From assembly GCA_036675345.1 (NCBI GenBank), contig JAKFFE010000004.1:1-50066 (forward strand): 50,066 nucleotides of DNA. The letters run 5' to 3'. Positions within the stretch are counted from its first letter, which is position 1; each line of letters starts with the position of its first letter. Made by a program: the position numbers and the translations under genes. This document shows, one piece after another, positions 40,624 through 47,627 of the stretch. The notes under the pieces are model-generated. The model worked only from the letters and a program-made list of their open reading frames with translations, was not told the origin of the DNA and made no database searches. This DNA comes from JALYOC01 sp036675345 (GTDB lineage Bacteria; Myxococcota; Myxococcia; Myxococcales; Myxococcaceae).

Positions 40624-42390
40624 CTACAGCGTCGGCTCCGAATCGTCCGGCCCCGCATCCTCGGGCGGCAGCAGCTCCGCAGTCAGCACCGGCGCCACCA
40701 CCTCCTGGGTGGTGAACAGCCGGCCCCGGCGCTCTTCGATCAACACCGCCGAGGCCAGCGGGAAGAACGGGCGCAGGAAGATCTTGAGCACCGGGAGGCT
40801 GCCGAGCCCCCGGGCCAGCCCCAGCCCGGCCATGGTCCAGGGCTGCTTCTCGAAGCAGGCGGCGGGCGCGAACACCGACTGGGTGAAGCGGCGCCACAGC
40901 TGTCCGTAGGCCCGGGGCCCGGCCCAGCGGAAGAGGAACACCCGGGTGGTCAGCAAGGTCCAGCCGCGCAGGTACCACGGGTCGCGCGGAGGCTCGGTCC
41001 ACGCGTAGGAGGTCCGGGCGGCGGACCACACCACCCACCAGTAGGCGAACCACAGCGCGCTGAGCACCGAGGAGAGCCACGGCACTGGCGCGGTGATCAC
41101 GTAGATCAACGGCAGCCCGGTGCCGAACACGAACAGCGCCCGCCAGCGGCGCTTGAGCTTCTTGCGGATCCACCGGAGGTTCACCCGGACCTTCGGGTGC
41201 TCCACCAGCTCCTCCGGGGGCATGCCGATCAGCCGCGAGGCGCGGCTCTCGATCTGGTCGTGGAACTCCCGGCTCAGCCAGATCACCAGCGTCTGCACCA
41301 CGTACAGCAACGAGAACACCACCGCCCAGAACAGCAGGGTGCGGTGGATGAACAGGCCCCCTGCCCTCTCGATCTCCGCCGCCCGCTTCTCCAGCGCCGC
41401 CGCCTGACGCTCCCGCCCCTCCGCCGTTCGGGTGAGAGCGCGCCGGAACAGCTCCAGCCGCTCGGCGTCGGTCTCCTCCTCCGCCAGGTCCTCGCCTTCG
41501 GCCTCCGCCACGCCCCGGGCCAGCAGCTCCACCGGCTCCGGCGCGGTCGGTCCGTCTGCTTCGTTCGGCGGATCCTCCTCGTCTCCGAACCGGACCTGGA
41601 CCCCCTTCCCGTCCGGGCCTCCACCGAACCGGACCGTCCCCCCCTTCTTCCGCGGAGGAGCTGACGACGTCTCCGGTTGCAGCCCCGGGAGAGCGGCAAG
41701 CAGCTGCTGGACCGCGGCCTCCGCCTCCCTTGCCGCCACTCTGGCCGCCTCCAGCTCGGCGATGGCCTCCGCCTCCTCCTGCCCCAGCGCCTCTGCCTCC
41801 TGGCCGGCCTTCGCCTCCTGCTCGGTGCCGCGGGCGGCGGCGGCAGCACGGCGGGCCTCGGCCGCCAGCCGGAGCGCCTCCTTCACCGCCCTCTCCTGCC
41901 GGAGGACCTCCGGTCTGGCCTCCGCCGCCTCCTCCTGCCGGATCTTCAGCAGCTGCTCCCGGGTGTAGGGCAGCAACACCGGCGCGTCGGCCTGGGCCAG
42001 CCCGGCCAGGCGCCTCCCCTCCTCCCGGAAGACCTCGGCGCGGGCGCGCAGCGCCTCGGGGGGAACCACGTCCTCCCGCCAGTCATTGGAGAGCAACGCC
42101 AGCCCCAGGCAAATGGCCAGGGTGACAGTCAGCTGCCACAGCACCACCTTGAGGTAGGGGCCGCGCTCTCCGGGCGTCCTCCACAGCCGTCGGGCGATCA
42201 GGAAGGGCAGCACGAAGCCGTGCACGAAGGAACGCACCCGCGCGGTGGGAGGGGGCGCGCGCAGCCCTGCCTCCCGGAGCTGATCGGCACCGGAGGAGAG
42301 CTCGGCCAGGGCGGCGCGGGCCAACTCCTGGCTGGTGGCCCACAGCTTGTTGGGTTCCGGAGCGCCGGGAGGTGGCTCGGGGGGCGTCAC
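40624..42390 (-). CDS. Large membrane protein with central coiled coil
   Basis: A 588-residue protein starting at about GTG 42390. Hydrophobic segments occur at about residues 45-95 and in the C-terminal third (about 340-365, 425-470 and 500-550). Between them is a 200-residue Glu/Ala/Arg-rich, coiled-coil-like region (ARAEVFREEGRRLAGL through the ALEKRAAEIERAGG segment), with a disordered GPDGKG interlude. I recognise no family. The start is uncertain because the frame is open further upstream, but the upstream part overlaps rsmA and is antiphase. It could be a cell-envelope scaffold or transporter-associated protein; I do not assign a function. Confidence 0.6.
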   Translation of the reverse strand: MTPPEPPPGAPEPNKLWATSQELARAALAELSSGADQLREAGLRAPPPTARVRSFVHGFVLPFLIARRLWRTPGERGPYLKVVLWQLTVTLAICLGLALLSNDWREDVVPPEALRARAEVFREEGRRLAGLAQADAPVLLPYTREQLLKIRQEEAAEARPEVLRQERAVKEALRLAAEARRAAAAARGTEQEAKAGQEAEALGQEEAEAIAELEAARVAAREAEAAVQQLLAALPGLQPETSSAPPRKKGGTVRFGGGPDGKGVQVRFGDEEDPPNEADGPTAPEPVELLARGVAEAEGEDLAEEETDAERLELFRRALTRTAEGRERQAAALEKRAAEIERAGGLFIHRTLLFWAVVFSLLYVVQTLVIWLSREFHDQIESRASRLIGMPPEELVEHPKVRVNLRWIRKKLKRRWRALFVFGTGLPLIYVITAPVPWLSSVLSALWFAYWWVVWSAARTSYAWTEPPRDPWYLRGWTLLTTRVFLFRWAGPRAYGQLWRRFTQSVFAPAACFEKQPWTMAGLGLARGLGSLPVLKIFLRPFFPLASAVLIEERRGRLFTTQEVVAPVLTAELLPPEDAGPDDSEPTL

Positions 42391-42469
42391 GAGCCGAAAG
42401 CTAGCATGCGGTGGAGTGGACCCCGGCGGAGCATCACCCTCCCCAGACGCAGGGGAGGCGGCGCGATTG

Positions 42470-43288
42470 CTACAGCGCCCGCTCGATGGCCGCGAACTCC
42501 TCGGTGGACAGGGTCTCCGCACGGCGGGTGCGATCGATCCCCGCGGTCTCCAGCGCGGCGGCCAGCTGTTCATCCGTGCCCAGCCCCGGATCGGAGCGGA
42601 TCGAATTCCATAGGGTCTTGCGCCGCTGGGCAAACGAGGCCTTCACCAGCTTGATGAAGCGGGCGTCGTCGCGGATGGCGGCGCGCGGCTGAAGCAGGCC
42701 CTCCAGCAGCACCACCGCCGAGTCCACCTTGGGCGGCGGGTGGAACATCCGCGAGGGCAGCGAGAACAGCTCCTCCACGTCGAAGTACAGGCCCAGCAGC
42801 ACCGTGAGCAGGCCGTAGTCCCGGTTGCCCGGCTGGGCGGAGATGCGGGTCACCACCTCCTGCTGCAGGGTGAAGACCGCGCGGCGCACGTCCTGATGCT
42901 GCTCCAGCACCTGGAACAGGATCGAGCTGGAGAGGTGGTACGGCAGGTTCCCCACCACCACCACCGGCGAGGTGCCCGCCACCTCCTTGAACCCCACCGT
43001 GGCCGCGTTCCCGGAGACCACGGTGAGGTGGGGCAGCTTCTGGTCCTCCAGCACCCGGACCATGTCCCGATCGCGCTCCACCGCCACCACCCGGGCGCCA
43101 GTGTCCAGCAGGGCCCGGGTCAGGTGTCCCAGGCCCGGCCCCAGCTCCACCACCACCTCGCCTGGCTGCAGGCGGGCGGCGTCGGCGATCTGTCCCAGGA
43201 TCCCGGCGTCGCCCAGGAAGTTCTGGCCCCAGCTGTGCTTGGCCTTCAGCCCGTATCGGCGGAGGAGATCCTGCGGTGAGTCGGTCAT
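42470..43288 (-). CDS. rsmA: 16S rRNA dimethyladenosine transferase
   Basis: A 272-residue KsgA/RsmA that dimethylates A1518 and A1519 of 16S rRNA. SAM motif ELGPGLGHLTRALL (about residues 48-61), VAVERDRDM, catalytic NLPYHLSSSILF (about 118-129) and the C-terminal RMFHPPPKVDSAVV block are all present. ATG 43288. It follows tsaD by 13 nt and is likely cotranscribed with it. Confidence 0.95.
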   Translation of the reverse strand: MTDSPQDLLRRYGLKAKHSWGQNFLGDAGILGQIADAARLQPGEVVVELGPGLGHLTRALLDTGARVVAVERDRDMVRVLEDQKLPHLTVVSGNAATVGFKEVAGTSPVVVVGNLPYHLSSSILFQVLEQHQDVRRAVFTLQQEVVTRISAQPGNRDYGLLTVLLGLYFDVEELFSLPSRMFHPPPKVDSAVVLLEGLLQPRAAIRDDARFIKLVKASFAQRRKTLWNSIRSDPGLGTDEQLAAALETAGIDRTRRAETLSTEEFAAIERAL

Positions 43289-43301
43289 GGGGAGGAACCT
43301 G

Positions 43302-44300
43302 TCAGAGGCGCCAGGCGGGATCGGCGCCCAGGGTGAGCCCGGCGCGACCGCCGCGGCGGTAGGCGTGGTAGCCGGCGACGGCGATCATCGCGCCGTTGTC
43401 GGTGCACAGCCGGACGGGAGGAAGGAACAGGTCCAGGGCGCGGTTGGCGGCGCGTTCCTGGCCCAGCGAGCGCAGCCGCGAGTTGGCCGCCACCCCGCCA
43501 CAGAACACCACCCGCTTGAGGTTCAGCGAACGGGCGGCGAAGACCACCTTGCGGGTCAAGGCATCGGCCACCGCCTCCTGGAAGGAGGCGCACAGATCGG
43601 CCAGGGCCTGGCCCTGGGGGATCCCATGGGTCTTGAGGTGGTTGAGCACCGAGGTCTTCAGCCCGGAGAAGGACCACTCGATCAGGTTCTCCTGGGGCAG
43701 CGCCCGCGGGAACTTGATCGCGGTCGGGTCCCCCTGCTGGGCCAGCTGATCGATCGGATGACCGCCCGGGTAGGGCAACCCCAGGAGGCGCGCCACCTTG
43801 TCGTAGGCCTCGCCGGCGGCGTCGTCGCGGGTGGAGCCGACCAGCCGGTACTCGCCGTAGTCGCGGACCTCGTAGAGGCTGGTGTGCCCCCCGGAGACGA
43901 CCAGCCCCAGGAAGGGCGGTTCGGGGGCCACTTCCGCCAGCCGGATCGCCAGCAGGTGGCCCTCCAGGTGGTTCACCCCCACCAGGGGGATGCCCCGCGC
44001 CATCGAGATCGCCTTGGCGGCCTGGATCCCCACGAACAGCGCGCCGATCAGCCCGGGCCCGGAGGTTACCGAGAGCAGATCGATGTCCGAGAGGGTCACC
44101 TGGGCGCGGGTCAGCGCCTCGTGGATCACCGGCATCACCTGCACCACGTGGTTGCGGCTGGCCAGCTCCGGGACCACCCCTCCCCAGCGACGGTGGATGT
44201 CCACCTGGGTGGAGACCACGTCGGAGAGCACACGCCGGCCGTCTTCCACGACCGCCGCCGCCGTCTCATCACAGGAGGTTTCGATACCCAGAACGCGCAC
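43302..44300 (-). CDS. tsaD: tRNA N6-adenosine threonylcarbamoyltransferase
   Basis: A 332-residue TsaD (Gcp/Kae1), which transfers the threonylcarbamoyl group to A37 of tRNAs reading ANN codons. It shows VLGIETSCDETAAAVV (residues 3-18), PELASRNHVVQVMPVI (about 45-60), SGPGLIGALFVG (about 84-95), VNHLEGHLLAI with the two metal-binding His (about 107-117), VSGGHTSL (about 130-137) and the closing CTDNGAMIA. It starts at GTG 44300, five nt after the stop of the REC-DUF4388 gene, without an evident ribosome site, so coupling is likely. Confidence 0.95.
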   Translation of the reverse strand: MRVLGIETSCDETAAAVVEDGRRVLSDVVSTQVDIHRRWGGVVPELASRNHVVQVMPVIHEALTRAQVTLSDIDLLSVTSGPGLIGALFVGIQAAKAISMARGIPLVGVNHLEGHLLAIRLAEVAPEPPFLGLVVSGGHTSLYEVRDYGEYRLVGSTRDDAAGEAYDKVARLLGLPYPGGHPIDQLAQQGDPTAIKFPRALPQENLIEWSFSGLKTSVLNHLKTHGIPQGQALADLCASFQEAVADALTRKVVFAARSLNLKRVVFCGGVAANSRLRSLGQERAANRALDLFLPPVRLCTDNGAMIAVAGYHAYRRGGRAGLTLGADPAWRL

Positions 44301-44305
44301 GAAGG

Positions 44306-47089
44306 TTACTGCCCCAGCTCCTGAAGCATCATCCGGACCTCACCAGCAGAGGATCCCGTCGGCTCCAGCAGCAGGTACTTCTTGTACGCGCTCACGGCCT
44401 TCCCGTCTTCTCCCGTGAACTGGTACGCCATTCCCAGGGCCAGCCAGGCGCGGGAGTTGGATTCCTCGGCGCGGACCGCCTCCTGGAGCACCCGGGTGGC
44501 CTCGCGCAATGCCCCGTCGCTGCTGCTGCCGTTGACCAGGGCAATCCCCAGCCCGGCCTTGGCCTCCACCGAGTCCGGCTTGAGCTTCAGCGCGCTGCGG
44601 AAGCCCTTGATCGCGGTGCCGTAGCGCTCGCCCTGGATCGCCACCTTGGCGGACTTCACCAGCGCGGCGTACTCCGCCTCCGGGTCGGCGGAGGGCGCGG
44701 GGGCCTTCTCCACCGGGGCCGGCCTGGGCTGCGGTGCGACGGCCACCGGTTCCGGCTTCTTCTCCGGCTGGGCGGGGGGCGGGGTGACCACCGGGGCGAC
44801 TGCCACCGGCGCCTCCACCGGCTTCTCGACCGGCTTGACCACCGGCGGCTCCACCGGCTTCTCGGCGGGAACCACGGCGGGCGCAGGGAGCGCGACCACC
44901 GGGGGTGCGGTGACCGGCGCCCGGTCCTTGAGGACCACGAACGCAGCGCCGGCGGCGATCAGCGCGCCTGCGCCCAGGGCCACGAACAGCCCGGTGCGCC
45001 CCTTGCCCCGCGCGGTCATCTGCACCGGGATCTCCCCGGTCGGCGCCTCGGAGGTGGCGGTGCGCATCGGCCCGGAGAAAGTCGCCGGGGAGGCCACCGG
45101 GACCACGTTCAACGGCGCCGACGGCCCGGCGTGGGTGAGAGGCGCAGGTCCAACCCCGTGCCCCGGATAGGGAGGAAGCGCCAGCTGGGCCGGCGCCGGA
45201 GAGACGGGCGGCGGCAAGGGGATCGGCTCGGTGGCGGCGCCGCCGAACACCGGACCGCGGGGCAGCGCCTGCTCCGGGCCCCGGACCACCTTGTCCAGCA
45301 GGACCGGTTCCGGGCCGGGGGCCGGCGCGGGCGGAGCAAAGGTGTGGACCGACACCGGGCCGGCGCTGGGCGCGGGGCTGACCGGCGCCGACTGGGGCCG
45401 CGGCGCGAGCTCCGCCGAGAGGCGTCCACCCGGCACCGGAGCAGCGGTCCTGGGCTCCAGGCCCGGGGGCGTGGAGGGCGGCGCGTGCCCCACCGGCTGG
45501 GCTGGCGCGGGAGGCGAAGAGGTCGGGGCGCCCGGAGAGGAAGGAGGCGGGATGTAGCGGGCCGGAGACCATCCGGGCGAGGCACCCCAACCGCTGGAGC
45601 TTCCCCCTCCCTCCACGTCCATCTTGCTCCACTCGGCGGCCAGCGCGTTGCGGGCGCCGTCGGCACCGCGCTCGGCGGGAGGCAGCGGGGAGAAGGGCGG
45701 GGTCCGCGCCGCGGGCGCCACGTCCTCCACCCCCTTGGGCGGAGCCAGCTGCAGGGGCGGAGCCGCCGGCTTGCTGGGCGCCGGCTTGGGGGTGAAGGGA
45801 ATGACGTTCGCCGCCGCGGTCAGCGGCTCGTCCGCCAGCTCCTTGCGCGGAGCGGGCAGCGGGAGGGGCTCGGGCTCGGGTTCCACCGCCGGGACCGCCT
45901 TGAGCGGTGCCACCGCGGGCGGGCGGGACTTGGTCTCATTGAGCGGCGCAGCCTTGTTGGCGGCTGGCTTCATCGACGGGGGGATGGTCGCCACCGGCTG
46001 CGGCGGCTTCTCCTCCGCGGGCTTGGCCGGGGGCGGAGCCGGTACCGATGCCGCCGCTGCGGGGGCCTCGGCCTGCTCGGTGGAGAGCGGCGCCTTGAGC
46101 CACTGCTCGATCCCGGGGCGCTCTTCCGGAGCGTCCGCCGGAGCGGAGCCCATCTCCCGGATCAGCCCCTCGAAGTACAGCTTGCTGATGATCCCCAGCG
46201 CGGCCAGGTCCTCGAAATCGGAGTCCTCCACCACCCGGCTCAGCGGACGCTTGCCGTCGAACAGCCGCAGCAGTCCGTTGACCTCGTCCGGGATCTCGGA
46301 GAGCCGATCCGCCAGCTGCCGGTAGTCGATCTCGAAGACCGTCTCCACCGGAGGCAGCTGCTCCAGCATCCGGCCCCACTCGTCCAGGCGGCGCATGCCC
46401 TCCATCAGCAGGCCCTGGGTGGAGACCTCGATCCGGTCCGGCCGTTCCACCGGGCCGAACTGCACGTCGAACTTGCCCTCGAAGGTGTTCAGCATCCGGT
46501 GAAAGGCGTTCTCGCCCTTCAGCCGGCCCATCTCCGCGTCCACCACCTTGCCCTCGCGGAAGAAGACGCTGCCCACGCGCTCCCCGCCTCCGTCCAGCCG
46601 GATGGTGCCGGTCTTGCGGCCCATCTCGAAGGTCTGGACCAGATCCACCACCCCCATGTCGGCCAGGTTGCCGGAGAAGCCACCCTTGGTGTCCTTGCGC
46701 TCGAACCTCTCCTTCTCCGCCTTGGTGAGGATCATCTTCACGCGGGTGACGATCTCTTTGATGTAGATCGGCTTGGTCAGGTAGTCGTCGCCGCCCAGCT
46801 CCAGCCCCTTCACCTTGAACTCCACCGACTTCTGGTTGGTGAGGAACACGAAGGGGATGGCGCGGAACTTCTCGTCCGCCTTGACCGCCTTGCACAGCTC
46901 GAAGCCGTCCATCTCCGGCATCTTGGTGTCGGAGAGGATCAGGTCGGGCGGGCTGATCTGGACCTTCTCCAGCGCGTCCTTCCCGTCAATGGCGGTGGTC
47001 ACGGAGAAGCCAGACTTCTTGAGGCTGACCTCCATGACGCGCAGGCTTTTTGCGTCACCATCAACCAGGAGGAGGTGCTGCTTGGCCAC
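44306..47089 (-). CDS. Membrane-anchored response regulator with DUF4388 and TPR domains
   Basis: A 927-residue protein. The REC domain (about residues 1-125) has LLLVDGDAKSL, the phospho-acceptor Asp in DLILSDTKMPEMDG, VFLTNQ and the YLTKPI lysine. A DUF4388/PATAN domain follows (about 135-240, FSGNLADMGVVDLVQTF, GTIRLDGGGERVGSVFF, FHRMLNTFEGKFDVQFG), with a second helical module (to about 330). A 350-residue Pro/Ala-rich linker reaches a single transmembrane helix (about 697-717, LFVALGAGALIAAGAAFVV), and the last 130 residues are TPR-like (about 800-927), predicted outside the cytoplasm. A phosphorylation signal could thus reach a periplasmic TPR scaffold. GTG start at 47089 under promoter 47149-47178. 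Confidence 0.85.
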   Translation of the reverse strand: MAKQHLLLVDGDAKSLRVMEVSLKKSGFSVTTAIDGKDALEKVQISPPDLILSDTKMPEMDGFELCKAVKADEKFRAIPFVFLTNQKSVEFKVKGLELGGDDYLTKPIYIKEIVTRVKMILTKAEKERFERKDTKGGFSGNLADMGVVDLVQTFEMGRKTGTIRLDGGGERVGSVFFREGKVVDAEMGRLKGENAFHRMLNTFEGKFDVQFGPVERPDRIEVSTQGLLMEGMRRLDEWGRMLEQLPPVETVFEIDYRQLADRLSEIPDEVNGLLRLFDGKRPLSRVVEDSDFEDLAALGIISKLYFEGLIREMGSAPADAPEERPGIEQWLKAPLSTEQAEAPAAAASVPAPPPAKPAEEKPPQPVATIPPSMKPAANKAAPLNETKSRPPAVAPLKAVPAVEPEPEPLPLPAPRKELADEPLTAAANVIPFTPKPAPSKPAAPPLQLAPPKGVEDVAPAARTPPFSPLPPAERGADGARNALAAEWSKMDVEGGGSSSGWGASPGWSPARYIPPPSSPGAPTSSPPAPAQPVGHAPPSTPPGLEPRTAAPVPGGRLSAELAPRPQSAPVSPAPSAGPVSVHTFAPPAPAPGPEPVLLDKVVRGPEQALPRGPVFGGAATEPIPLPPPVSPAPAQLALPPYPGHGVGPAPLTHAGPSAPLNVVPVASPATFSGPMRTATSEAPTGEIPVQMTARGKGRTGLFVALGAGALIAAGAAFVVLKDRAPVTAPPVVALPAPAVVPAEKPVEPPVVKPVEKPVEAPVAVAPVVTPPPAQPEKKPEPVAVAPQPRPAPVEKAPAPSADPEAEYAALVKSAKVAIQGERYGTAIKGFRSALKLKPDSVEAKAGLGIALVNGSSSDGALREATRVLQEAVRAEESNSRAWLALGMAYQFTGEDGKAVSAYKKYLLLEPTGSSAGEVRMMLQELGQ

Positions 47090-47148
47090 GTCGTCGTCGC
47101 CTTTCTATGCGCAGGTACGGGCCCGCACATGGGCCGGCGTGTGCGCGG

Positions 47149-47178
47149 ATGATCCCGTCCGGTACCGAGACATGTCAA
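47149..47178 (-). promoter_or_regulatory. Promoter of the REC-DUF4388 gene
   Basis: The minus strand has a consensus TTGACA (47178-47173), an 18-nt spacer and GATCAT (47154-47149). A leader of about 55 nt would precede the GTG at 47089. Confidence 0.45.
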
Positions 47179-47256
47179 ACGTTTGCACGCACAACTCCGC
47201 ACCTTGAGTGCTCCCCCGACAGACGAGCAGGGGGCCCAAACGGTTCCGGTGATTGC

Positions 47257-47285
47257 TTGACAGGAGAGAGGCCGGGCACTGTCGT
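47257..47285 (+). promoter_or_regulatory. Promoter of the PilZ gene, leaderless type
   Basis: TTGACA (47257-47262), 17-nt spacer and a weak -10 TGTCGT (47280-47285), six nt before the ATG at 47292, with no room for a ribosome site. The -35 is consensus and the -10 is poor, so the assignment is moderate. Confidence 0.4.
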
Positions 47286-47291
47286 TGCGGG

Positions 47292-47627
47292 ATGGCGCAA
47301 GAGCAGCGACGCTTTGCCCGTCGGTCCCTCAACGCGGAGATCCGCGCAACCGACTCCGACGGGGTGGGAGAACTCCTGTTCGAATCCGGAGATCTCTCCA
47401 CCGGCGGGACCTTCCTTCGATCGGAGCTGCTGCTGGAGGAGGGCGAGTCGCTCTCCCTCCAGTTCCAGGTTCCCGGCGAGCCCCGGCCCCTGAACGCGCA
47501 GGCGCGGGTGGCCTGGGTCCGCAGGTTCCCCAAGGACGGGGAGGATCCGGGGATGGGGGTGGAGTTCTTGTCCATGGCAGACGAGGACCGGGCGGTGCTG
47601 GCCCGGTTCCTGGAGACAGACTCCTAG
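47292..47627 (+). CDS. PilZ-domain c-di-GMP receptor
   Basis: A 111-residue PilZ protein. The c-di-GMP-binding RRFARR (RxxxR motif, residues about 5-10) and DLSTGGTFL (D/N-x-S-x-x-G, about 36-44) are intact, followed by the beta barrel (SLSLQFQVPG, ARVAWVRRF, GMGVEFL). It matches the short PilZ family abundant in Myxococcota. It is divergent from the REC-DUF4388 gene, and its stop codon shares a CTAG palindrome with the stop of the convergent J-domain gene. Together with the HD-GYP enzyme it marks c-di-GMP signalling in this organism. Confidence 0.88.
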   Translation: MAQEQRRFARRSLNAEIRATDSDGVGELLFESGDLSTGGTFLRSELLLEEGESLSLQFQVPGEPRPLNAQARVAWVRRFPKDGEDPGMGVEFLSMADEDRAVLARFLETDS

